From contig JBARXH010000081.1 of the NCBI GenBank assembly GCA_049647245.1, positions 1-15,057 of the forward strand: a stretch of DNA of 15,057 nucleotides, written 5' to 3'. Below the pieces are notes generated by a model that was not told where the DNA came from, made no database searches, and saw only the letters and a list, made by a program, of their open reading frames with translations. The DNA is from Litorimonas sp049647245. GTDB taxonomy: Bacteria; Pseudomonadota; Alphaproteobacteria; Caulobacterales; Maricaulaceae. Of this stretch, positions 1 through 5,959 are shown in pieces (the first letter of the stretch is position 1; each line of letters opens with the position of its first letter). A program made the translations under genes and the position numbers.

Positions 1-1481
1 GTTCGGCTCTGGGTGAGCGTCGCGGTCGGCTCGCGCCGTCCGGCGAGTGCGGGTAGGGGCGTCGAGGGCAGGCGGTCGAAACCCGCAATGCGCGCGACTT
101 CCTCGACCAGGTCGGCCTGCATCGTCACGTCGCGCCGCCATGTCGGCACGGCCAGCGTCCAGGGCGTGCCGCCGCCTTGGCGCTCGAAGCCCAGCTTGGA
201 CAGGATCGTCTCGATCTCCGCTTCGCCGGGCGTAAAGCCCAGCAACTGCTCGACGCGTGCCGGATCGAAGGAGACGGGCTCGGGTTCGGCCGGAATCTCG
301 CCCGCGATCTCCACCGTGCTCGCTTCGCCGCCGCACAACTCCAGCACGAGGCGTGTCGCCATGTCCATGCCGTCTTCCATGAAGCCCGTGTCGATGCCGC
401 GCTCGAACCGGTATTTGGCGTCCGAGTTCACGCCCAGGCGCTTGGCGGACCGCCGGATGGTCAGCGGATCGAAGACGGCGCATTCGATCAGGATGTCGGT
501 CGTGGTCTCGGACACGCCGGAGCTTTCGCCGCCGACGATGCCGCCGAGGCCCAGAATGCCGCTCTCGTCCGCGATGGCCACGTCCTGATCCGTCGCCGTG
601 TAGCTCCGGTCGTCCAGCGCCTCGAAGGTCTCGTCCTCGCCCATCCGCACGATGACGGAACCCTCCACCTTGGCGAGGTCGTAGACGTGCAGAGGGCGCG
701 CCCGGTCGATAGTCATGAAGTTGGTGATGTCTACCAGCGCCGAAATCGGGCGAAGGCCGATGGCGGTCAGCTTGGCCTGCAGCCAGTCCGGCGAGGGTCC
801 GTTGGTCACGCCGCGCACGACGCGCCCGACAAAGGCGGGGCAGGCGTCCGGCGCGTCGATGCGCACGGGCTGAGGATTGTCGAAGGCGGCCGGGACGGGC
901 TTGATCGTCTCCGGCTTCAGCGTGCCGAGACCGGCGGCGGCGAGATCGCGCGCAATGCCGCGCACACCCAGCCAGTCCGGCCGGTTGGGCGTGACTTCGA
1001 AGTCGATCACGGGATCGTTCAGGCCCAGCACGTCTGCGACCGGCGCGCCGACTTCTGCCTCGGGCAGTTCGATGATGCCGTCACTATCCTCCCCCAAGCC
1101 GAGTTCGTCCGCCGAGCACAGCATGCCGAAGCTCTCCACGCCCCGGATCTTGCGCGGCTTCTTGTCGAGCGAGAAGTCCGCGCCCGGAATGTAGGTGCCG
1201 AGCCCCGCATAGGCGACGCGGATGCCCGCCCGCGCGTTCGGCGCGCCGCACACGACCGTCTTCTCGCCGTCGCGCGTGGCGACCTGGCAGACCTGCAGCT
1301 TGTCCGCGTCGGGGTGCTTTTCGGCCGACAGCACATGGCCGACCGTGAAGTCGGACAAGGCGGCGGCTGGATCGACGACCTCCTCGACCTCGAGGCCCGC
1401 CATGGTCATGGCGTCCACGATCTCGGCAAGGGTGGCGTCGGTATCGAGATGGTCCTTGAGCCAGGAGAGGGTGAATTTCAT
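1..1481 (-). CDS. pheT: phenylalanyl-tRNA synthetase beta subunit, C-terminal part missing (window edge)
   Basis: The beta subunit of the alpha2-beta2 phenylalanyl-tRNA synthetase charges tRNA-Phe in the cytoplasm together with PheS. The reading frame starts with MKFTLSWLKDHL, the usual PheT N-terminus, and stays open for about 493 codons to the window edge. Family members are about 800 residues, so the C-terminal catalytic-like core and the anticodon-binding (FDX-ACB) domain lie outside. Visible regions are an EMAP-II-like tRNA-binding domain at about residues 40-150 (VGHVLSAEKHPDADKLQVC), the B3/B4 editing domain at about 210-390 (GLRPISALVDITNF, RFERGID), and a B5 domain at about 400-470. 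The ATG at 1481 has only a weak upstream AGAGAT. It would normally follow pheS directly, but here about 690 bp containing a DUF559 gene and two repeats separate the two. Identity is certain; the gene is partial only because of the window edge. Confidence 0.97.
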   Translation of the reverse strand, partial: MKFTLSWLKDHLDTDATLAEIVDAMTMAGLEVEEVVDPAAALSDFTVGHVLSAEKHPDADKLQVCQVATRDGEKTVVCGAPNARAGIRVAYAGLGTYIPGADFSLDKKPRKIRGVESFGMLCSADELGLGEDSDGIIELPEAEVGAPVADVLGLNDPVIDFEVTPNRPDWLGVRGIARDLAAAGLGTLKPETIKPVPAAFDNPQPVRIDAPDACPAFVGRVVRGVTNGPSPDWLQAKLTAIGLRPISALVDITNFMTIDRARPLHVYDLAKVEGSVIVRMGEDETFEALDDRSYTATDQDVAIADESGILGLGGIVGGESSGVSETTTDILIECAVFDPLTIRRSAKRLGVNSDAKYRFERGIDTGFMEDGMDMATRLVLELCGGEASTVEIAGEIPAEPEPVSFDPARVEQLLGFTPGEAEIETILSKLGFERQGGGTPWTLAVPTWRRDVTMQADLVEEVARIAGFDRLPSTPLPALAGRREPTATLTQSR

Positions 1482-1527
1482 GATGGATCTCTGAGCGGTC
1501 CGCCTGCGGCGGGCTTGTTGTATGTGT

Positions 1528-1658
1528 CACCCCCCACCGCCTTCGCGCTGCGCGCTACGGCACCTCCCCCTGCTCGGGGGAGGGATGAGGTGGCTTTGCT
1601 GCAATGCCTTCCCTGAGCAGGGGAAGGTGGCCGAGCGAAGCGAGGTCGGAAGGGGGTG
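1528..1658. repeat. palindromic intergenic repeat, copy A
   Basis: This is a REP/MITE-like element of about 131 bp. The outer ends are inverted (CACCCCCC at 1528, GGGGGTG ending at 1658). The core carries two GC-rich hairpins, CTCCCCC-TGCTC-GGGGGAG and CTTCCC-TGAGCA-GGGGAAG, followed by AAGGTGGCC and GGTCGGAAGGGGGTG. It shares outer ends, core and orientation with copy B at 2049-2162 but has a longer spacer between the hairpins. It starts 46 bp upstream of the pheT start and so lies in the presumed pheT leader. Confidence 0.8.
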
Positions 1659-1665
1659 GAGGCGG

Positions 1666-2058
1666 TCATCTGAGGCACCCTGCCTCGATCAAGGCTGCCT
1701 CGATTGCGTCCAGAACGGAGTCGATATCCGTGAAGACGTCGCCATTCCAGAAGCGCAGAACGCAGTAGCCATGGTCGCGCAACCAGTCGTCGCGTTTCGC
1801 ATCATGCGCGCGCTGTCCGACTCCCGCATGCTGCTCGCCATCAAGCTCGACGATCAGGTTCGCCTTTCGGCATAGGAAATCAGCGATGTATGGACCGACC
1901 GGAACCTGCCGACGGAACGCGCAGCCGGCCTGCCGATATTCACGCAAACGCCACCAGAGCAGGCCTTCCGCGTCGGTGGTGTTCCTGCGCAAACCTTGCG
2001 ACAAGCTCTTTTGCCGCAGGCTCTGGCGAAGGTTGCGGGTCTTGGCGGCACCCCCCAT
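1666..2058 (-). CDS. DUF559 endonuclease-like protein (VSR/PD-(D/E)XK fold)
   Basis: This is a 130-residue protein of the DUF559 family, small nuclease-fold proteins related to the very-short-patch-repair endonuclease. Its substrate and role are unknown. Visible landmarks are WWRLR near residue 35, GPYIADF with Asp60, VELDGEQH with Glu71, Asp73, Gln76 and His77, then RDDWLRDHGYCVLRFWN (residues 89-105). Asp60, Glu71 and Asp73 plausibly form the metal site, and the RFWN motif is typical of the family. The ATG at 2058 is preferred because the conserved domain follows it and the sequence upstream is the repeat. The frame stays open to an ATG at 2238, which would add 60 residues encoded by the repeat and by antiframe pheS, so a longer automated call is likely an artefact. 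A weak SD-like GCAGGT precedes 2058. The gene separates pheS from pheT and is bracketed by repeats. Confidence 0.88.
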   Translation of the reverse strand: MGGAAKTRNLRQSLRQKSLSQGLRRNTTDAEGLLWWRLREYRQAGCAFRRQVPVGPYIADFLCRKANLIVELDGEQHAGVGQRAHDAKRDDWLRDHGYCVLRFWNGDVFTDIDSVLDAIEAALIEAGCLR

Positions 2059-2162
2059 CGACCTGCGCTTCGCTCCGGCCACTTCCCCCTGCTCGGGGGA
2101 AGGACGGCAATCCCTTCCCCGAGCAGGGGAAGGTGGCCCGCACAGCGGGTCGGAAGGGGGTG
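2049..2162. repeat. palindromic intergenic repeat, copy B
   Basis: This is the second copy, about 114 bp, in the same orientation as copy A. The ends are CACCCCCC at 2049 and GGGGGTG ending at 2162. The core has hairpin TTCCCCC-TGCTC-GGGGGAA and hairpin TTCCCC-GAGCA-GGGGAA; their loops TGCTC and GAGCA are reverse complements of each other. Its left end supplies the minus-strand start codon and the first Gly codons of the DUF559 gene. Its right end is 12 bp past the pheS stop codon, so it would be transcribed at the 3' end of pheS. Confidence 0.82.
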
Positions 2163-2174
2163 CGATGCGTTCCC

Positions 2175-3263
2175 TCACGACAACCCGCTCTCCAAACTCG
2201 CCTGTAATAGCGGCGAAAACCCGTAATGGCCCAACCACCTCGGGTCGCCGGCGAACATGTCGCGCAGGTCGGGCATGCCGTATTTCAGCATGGCGAGGCG
2301 GTCGACGCCCATGCCGAAGGCGAAGCCCTGATAGGTTTCCGGGTCGAGGCCGCAGGCGGTCAGCACGTTGGGGTGGACCATGCCGCAGCCGAGGATTTCC
2401 ATCCAGCTCTCGCCCGAACCGATCTTGATGGCCGCGCCGTCACGTTCGTAGCGCACGTCCATTTCCGCGCTCGGTTCGGTGAAGGGGAAGTGGTGGGGGC
2501 GGAAACGCACATCCACGTCGGTTTCGAAAAAGGCGGACACGAAATCCATAAGGCACCCTTTCAGGTGGCCCATATGGATGTCCTTCCCGATGACCAGACC
2601 TTCGACCTGATGGAACATGGGCGTGTGGGTCTGGTCCGAGTCCGATCTGTAGGTCCGGCCCGGCGCGATGATGCGGATGGGCGGTTCCTGACTCATCATG
2701 GTGCGGATCTGCACCGGGCTGGTATGGGTGCGCAGGACCTTTTCGCCGTCCTCGAGAAAGAAGGTGTCGTGCATGTCCCGCGCCGGGTGTCCGGGCGGGA
2801 AGTTCAGCGCGGTGAAATTGTGGAAGTCGTCCTCGATGTCGGGGCCTTCGGCGACCGAGAAGCCCATGTCGGAGAAGATGACGGCCATCTCCTCCATCAC
2901 CTGCTGGACGGGATGGAGCGTGCCCACCGTCCGACCCACGGGCAGGGACATGTCGAGCGTCTCGGAGGCCAGCGCGGCGTCCAGCGCGGCATCTTCCAGG
3001 GCGGTCTTGCGCGTCTCGACCAGGGCGGCGATATCGGTCTTCAGCCCGTTCAGGGCGGGACCCATGACTTTCTTCTCGTCCGGGCTCATCCGGCCCAGCC
3101 CGCGCATCAACAGGCTGATCTCGCCTTTCTTGCCCAAGGCGGAGACGCGGATCTCGTCCAGCGCGCGCAGCGCGTCCGCGTCCGCGATCCGGGCGGCGAA
3201 ACGGTCGCGCAGGGCGTCGATATCGGCCAGGGAGAGAGAGGATGGCGTCTGGGCGTCGCTCAT
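2175..3263 (-). CDS. pheS: phenylalanyl-tRNA synthetase alpha subunit
   Basis: This is the 362-residue catalytic alpha subunit of PheRS. It activates phenylalanine with ATP and transfers it to tRNA-Phe as a heterotetramer with PheT. The N-terminal coiled-coil region occupies about residues 1-100 (ALGKKGEISLLMRGLGRMSPDEKK). The class II catalytic core follows, with HPARDMHDTFFL, RTHTSPVQIRTM, the motif 2 region APGRTYRSDSDQTHTPMFHQVEG, and motif 3 GFAFGMGVDRLAML at residues 313-326. The end, GDPRWLGHYGF, is the standard PheS terminus, so the gene looks complete and of normal length. The start MSDAQTPSSLSL is the first ATG in frame, with a poor Shine-Dalgarno. A repeat begins 12 bp after its stop and the DUF559 gene follows, instead of the usual immediate pheT. 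Upstream lies a 129-bp gap to the cheR-like gene. Confidence 0.98.
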   Translation of the reverse strand: MSDAQTPSSLSLADIDALRDRFAARIADADALRALDEIRVSALGKKGEISLLMRGLGRMSPDEKKVMGPALNGLKTDIAALVETRKTALEDAALDAALASETLDMSLPVGRTVGTLHPVQQVMEEMAVIFSDMGFSVAEGPDIEDDFHNFTALNFPPGHPARDMHDTFFLEDGEKVLRTHTSPVQIRTMMSQEPPIRIIAPGRTYRSDSDQTHTPMFHQVEGLVIGKDIHMGHLKGCLMDFVSAFFETDVDVRFRPHHFPFTEPSAEMDVRYERDGAAIKIGSGESWMEILGCGMVHPNVLTACGLDPETYQGFAFGMGVDRLAMLKYGMPDLRDMFAGDPRWLGHYGFSPLLQASLESGLS

Positions 3264-3321
3264 GGAACGGTCCGGAAAAAAGAAAGGCGGGCGTGAAGGC
3301 TCCGCTCCCTAAGACCGTGCG

Positions 3322-3339
3322 GGCGGTTTCGCAACCGCC
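3322..3339 (-). promoter_or_regulatory. hairpin in the pheS leader
   Basis: There is a perfect 7-bp stem (GGCGGTT / AACCGCC) with a 4-base loop in the gap upstream of pheS. On the minus strand a pyrimidine run (TTTCTTTTTT) lies about 35 bases further downstream, about 12 bases before the pheS ATG. A CCCGCC just before the T-run could compete for the same GGCGG strand. An attenuator is possible, but I find no Phe-codon-rich leader peptide, so function is unproven. Confidence 0.3.
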
Positions 3340-3392
3340 GCGGCGTACCGGATTTCAGCCCTGGCCAGGGGTCAGGCTGTCAGGTCGGGGCG

Positions 3393-4319
3393 TCAGCCTC
3401 CGGCCGCGCGCTTCTGCACCGGGGTCTGGAAGGTAGTGCGGCCATTAGGTTGCTTTCCGACGGGGGCCTGGACCGCATCGCGGCGGCGGTAGAGGCCCGT
3501 CCGGCCCTCCACCTTGTCGAGACCCGGATGGACCTGGCCCAGATCGTCTTCGCTTCCCAGCACGAGATAACCGTCCGGGCGCAGCAGAGACGTCAGGATG
3601 CGCAGCACGCGGAACCGCGCGGTCTTGCTGTAGTGGGACAGCGCGCCTCTGAACAGGACGGCGTGGAAGGTCTCGTTGCGCTTCTCTCCGGCCAGCAGGT
3701 GCATCTCGGCGAAGGAGATGTTCTCGCGCAGCGCGTCCGAGGCGATCCAGTCCGTGGAACCGGGCGCGGGGTCGGGCGTGAAATTGGCGATCATGTCGCG
3801 TGCGGACAGGCCGCGCTGGATCTCGAAGTGCGTGTAGCGTCCAGTCCGGGCGCGCTCCAGCGCCTGGCTGGGATAGTCCACGCCCTTGATGTGAAGCTGC
3901 ACCGGAGCGAGCATGGCGGCCGCCTGCGCCGCACGCGCGCGCACCTTGATGGAATAAACGTCCTGGCCCGACCCGCAGCCATAGGACAAAAGGTCGATCC
4001 GTCCGCCGCCGCGCTTGGCGACCAGGTCTGGAAGGGCGGTTTCGAACAGCGCATCGAGGGAGCCCGCGTCGAGGTTGAAATGGGTGTCGCGCTCTACCAG
4101 CGTGCTGACCACGTGCAGAGCCAGCCGGGCTTGGCCCACGGCGAAGAGCTCCTCCACCATGGTGTCGAGCGAGTCGAAGCCTTCCTTGCGCGCCAGGCTT
4201 GCCAGCCGCGTTTCCACGAGGAAGGCATGGTCGGAGCCCATCTGCACGCCGGCCAGCTGCAAGGTCAGCCGCCGCAGCGCCTCGTAATAGGGCGGGCGGA
4301 GGCTCAAGCCGCCTCGCAC
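3393..4319 (-). CDS. CheR-like protein methyltransferase, diverged
   Basis: This is a 308-residue protein with CheR layout: an N-terminal helical domain (residues 10-80) and an SAM-methyltransferase domain (about 85-290). Family signs are FLVETRL, LLSYGCGSGQDVYSI (112-124, the SAM loop), ALERARTGRYTHFEIQRGL (153-171, very CheR-like) and the LRPDGYLVLGSEDDL strand. CheR uses SAM to methylate glutamates on chemoreceptors. Key positions differ, however. The usual NETxFFR stretch reads ERDTHFN (76-82), the acid in the SAM loop is Asp120 instead of Glu, and the FCRNVLIYF motif reads LFRGALSHYS. Activity or substrate may therefore differ. The start is taken as GTG 4319, preceded by GGAGG with a 4-base gap; TTG 4307 (with GAGG) is the alternative. 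Either start is next to or overlaps the receiver gene's stop (4304-4306), so translational coupling is likely. Confidence 0.82.
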   Translation of the reverse strand: MRGGLSLRPPYYEALRRLTLQLAGVQMGSDHAFLVETRLASLARKEGFDSLDTMVEELFAVGQARLALHVVSTLVERDTHFNLDAGSLDALFETALPDLVAKRGGGRIDLLSYGCGSGQDVYSIKVRARAAQAAAMLAPVQLHIKGVDYPSQALERARTGRYTHFEIQRGLSARDMIANFTPDPAPGSTDWIASDALRENISFAEMHLLAGEKRNETFHAVLFRGALSHYSKTARFRVLRILTSLLRPDGYLVLGSEDDLGQVHPGLDKVEGRTGLYRRRDAVQAPVGKQPNGRTTFQTPVQKRAAGG

Positions 4320-4711
4320 GGGACCTCCGCGGCGGTAGGCAGTCCGGCCAGTTCGAACTTGGCCCGGATGATGTCGGAGTCGAACGGCTTCATGATGTAT
4401 TCGTCCGCGCCGGCTTGTAGCGCCTCCACGATGCGATCGACAGAGCGGTCCGCCGTGCAGAAGATCAGCGTCGGCATGGGATCCCCGGCGCTGGCGGCAG
4501 AGGCACGGACCGCGCCGATCAGGTCGAGCGTTTCCATGTCGGGGGTTTTCCAGTCGAGCAGGATGACATCCGGCAGACGCGAGGCGCAGGCGGACAACGC
4601 CTCCTGCCCCGTGGCGGCTTCGGAAACCGCGTAGCCCAGCTCGCGCACGATCCGGCTGGCGACCCGGCGCACCATGGCGGACGGATCGACGATCAGGCAG
4701 CGCCCGCTCAT
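4304..4711 (-). CDS. single-domain response regulator (CheY-like receiver)
   Basis: This is a 135-residue stand-alone receiver domain with no output domain. The fold positions are clear: Asp9 in LIVDPS (the second acid of the usual pair is Pro10), phospho-acceptor Asp53 in ILLDWKTPDME, Thr86 in IFCTADRS, Tyr105, and Lys108 followed by Pro109 in YIMKPF. It is expected to take phosphate from a histidine kinase or a phosphotransferase and to signal by protein binding. Its ATG overlaps the stop of the upstream 370-residue gene by four bases (ATGA at 4708-4711), and its own stop overlaps the cheR-like start, so the three genes form a tight operon. With chpT next door, ChpT or a chemotaxis kinase is a reasonable phosphodonor guess, but that is inference. 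I cannot assign it to CheY, DivK or CpdR orthology from sequence alone. Confidence 0.93.
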   Translation of the reverse strand: MSGRCLIVDPSAMVRRVASRIVRELGYAVSEAATGQEALSACASRLPDVILLDWKTPDMETLDLIGAVRASAASAGDPMPTLIFCTADRSVDRIVEALQAGADEYIMKPFDSDIIRAKFELAGLPTAAEVPCEAA

Positions 4712-5820
4712 GGTGTGTCGTCCCGTCCGAACGTCTCCAGCCCGCCATCCACCAGCCCGCCATCCATCAGGGCGGAGAGCTGCGCGCGCAGATCGGCTTC
4801 CGTGTCGGGCGTGATGCGGGGGGCGGGCGCGTCGATCGGGCGGGGCCGGTCTTCCGCCACGGCGACGTCCGCTTTCACGCGTTCCGGCAAGGCGATCAGG
4901 ACGGGCTCGAACCCGGACCCGCTGACGCGCAGTGCGTCGCCGGCCTCCGTGATGTCGATGCGGCCCAGACCCTGCAGGGGCAGGCTGCTCATGACCAGAC
5001 CGCTCAGCGTGTCGTAAAGCCGGTCCCGGACCAGCGCGGCCGCGCCCGCCACCACGACAACATCGTCCAGCGCATGGGACACGGAGAAGATCTTGCCGTA
5101 CTCCCGGCCGGTTTCCAGCAGCGACTGGACGAGATCCGGCATGATCCATTCGATCCGGTCGGTTTTCAGCTCCGGCGCGTCGGTCGGTTCCATTTCGTCT
5201 GCGCCCTCGCGAGCAGGCGGCGCGAGATCGGCATCCATCAGCCGGGTCAGCGCGTCGCGCTCCGCAGCGGAGGCGTGAGGCAGCAGACAGGTCAGCGTCG
5301 TCCTGGCGATCTCGTGGACGGGATCGAAGGGCAGGGCCGTCGCATCGGCCGGGTCCGGCACCCGCGGGGCGAGCAGCACGGGCGTGTCGCGTTCCAGCTC
5401 CTCCAGCCCGGCTTCATACTGGGTCAGCAGCTTGTTGAGCGTGAAGAGGCGGCCATCCACCCGGGTCCAGTCGATCGGCATATGGACATTGCAGCGCTGG
5501 ATCAGGGACAGGGCGTCCTGCGCGCTGCGGTAGACGGCGCGGGCGCGGGCGCGCTTGGCTTCGCGCTGGATCGTGCCGAGCCGTTCCGACAGCCAGACGG
5601 GATCGCGGCCCTTCAGGCGGGTCGGGTCGGTCGCGTCGTGGGGGTCCCGTTCGGCCTCGACGATGGCGGCCATCTCAGCCCCGGCCTTGAGGGCGAACAG
5701 GCGAGAGCGGGTCAGATCGTCGCCCAGCGGGGCGAGCATCGGCCCGGACAGGCCGCTGGACGGGGTCGCGCCCGGGGAAGGACGGGCAGACAGGTCGGTC
5801 TGGGTCTGGCCTGAAGGCAT
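4708..5820 (-). CDS. conserved-looking protein of unknown function, first gene of the receiver/CheR-like operon
   Basis: I do not recognise a named family in this 370-residue soluble protein, which has no signal peptide or membrane segment. Residues 1-35 are low-complexity (Pro/Ser/Gly) and probably disordered. About 75-145 is helical and charged (REAKRARARAVYRSAQDA, then FTLNKLLTQYEAGLEELE), reminiscent of a helical-bundle or coiled-coil module. About 225-300 has alternating hydrophobic strands (IEWIMPDLVQSLL, DDVVVVAGAAALVRDRLY). A Pro/Asp-rich linker precedes a short C-terminal helix ending in repeated DGG units. Position suggests a partner in phosphotransfer or chemotaxis-type signalling: a CtrA-box candidate lies about 65 bp upstream, and the receiver gene starts inside its stop codon. 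A degenerate CheA- or Hpt-like role is possible, but no phospho-accepting His motif is visible. ATG 5820 is used; ATG 5739 is an alternative. Neither has a strong SD. Confidence 0.75.
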   Translation of the reverse strand: MPSGQTQTDLSARPSPGATPSSGLSGPMLAPLGDDLTRSRLFALKAGAEMAAIVEAERDPHDATDPTRLKGRDPVWLSERLGTIQREAKRARARAVYRSAQDALSLIQRCNVHMPIDWTRVDGRLFTLNKLLTQYEAGLEELERDTPVLLAPRVPDPADATALPFDPVHEIARTTLTCLLPHASAAERDALTRLMDADLAPPAREGADEMEPTDAPELKTDRIEWIMPDLVQSLLETGREYGKIFSVSHALDDVVVVAGAAALVRDRLYDTLSGLVMSSLPLQGLGRIDITEAGDALRVSGSGFEPVLIALPERVKADVAVAEDRPRPIDAPAPRITPDTEADLRAQLSALMDGGLVDGGLETFGRDDTP

Positions 5821-5885
5821 GGGCGTCGCGCAAATCCGTTGGCGTGGAGTTTCCTCCGGGAGTGCGGACTCAATGACGGCAAAGG

Positions 5886-5902
5886 GTTAACTCCGGGCTA
5901 AA
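5886..5902 (-). promoter_or_regulatory. candidate CtrA-binding box
   Basis: The minus strand reads TTAG-CCCGGAG-TTAAC (preceded by T), matching the full CtrA consensus TTAA-N7-TTAAC with a single mismatch and exact spacing. It lies about 65 bp upstream of the operon that encodes the 370-residue protein, the receiver and the CheR-like protein. It is in an otherwise GC-rich gap where such a match is unlikely by chance. CtrA is the cell-cycle and motility regulator fed by ChpT, whose gene is immediately adjacent. Confidence 0.55.
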
Positions 5903-5917
5903 CCCGGGCGCTTTTGG

Positions 5918-5937
5918 AAAAGGGTCCGAAGCGACCC
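5918..5937 (-). terminator. intrinsic terminator after chpT
   Basis: On the minus strand, GGGTC-GCTTCG-GACCC is followed by TTTT. It begins 23 bp past the chpT stop codon and lies upstream of the CtrA-box candidate. Together these suggest that chpT and the following operon are separate transcription units. The stem is short (5 bp), but a second GC-rich inverted repeat (5935-5949) sits directly before it. Confidence 0.5.
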
Positions 5938-5959
5938 GCCCAGGGCGGGAAAAGACCTG

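Larger units (their letters stand above)
1528..2162. mobile_element. candidate DUF559-repeat cassette inserted between pheS and pheT
   Basis: Two direct copies of a palindromic repeat (1528-1658 and 2049-2162) bracket a DUF559 nuclease gene almost exactly. The gene's stop at 1666 is 7 bp from the left copy, and its ATG at 2058 lies inside the end of the right copy. The whole unit sits in the gap between pheS (ends 2175) and pheT (starts 1481), genes that are adjacent in most bacteria. I see no convincing target-site duplication and no transposase, so calling this a mobile unit is inference from layout only. It could equally be a gene that recruited repeats by recombination. Confidence 0.4.

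Noticed and set aside
177..1616. Long plus-strand open frame (479 codons) opposite pheT
   Set aside because: It is antisense to a clear pheT frame. Its His/Arg/Gly/Asp-rich composition and lack of domains are typical of the shadow frame of a GC-rich gene.
2226..3296. Plus-strand open frame (356 codons) opposite pheS
   Set aside because: It is antisense to the certain pheS gene, with no recognisable domain and shadow-type composition.
3450..4634. Plus-strand frame of 394 codons opposite the cheR-like and receiver genes
   Set aside because: The minus strand encodes recognisable receiver and methyltransferase motifs with coupled start/stop codons, so the plus frame is a shadow.
5891..5915. Plus-strand hairpin CCGGG-CTAAA-CCCGG followed by CTTTT, terminator-like
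   Set aside because: No plus-strand gene lies upstream to be terminated. The sequence is better explained by the minus-strand CtrA-box candidate that overlaps it.
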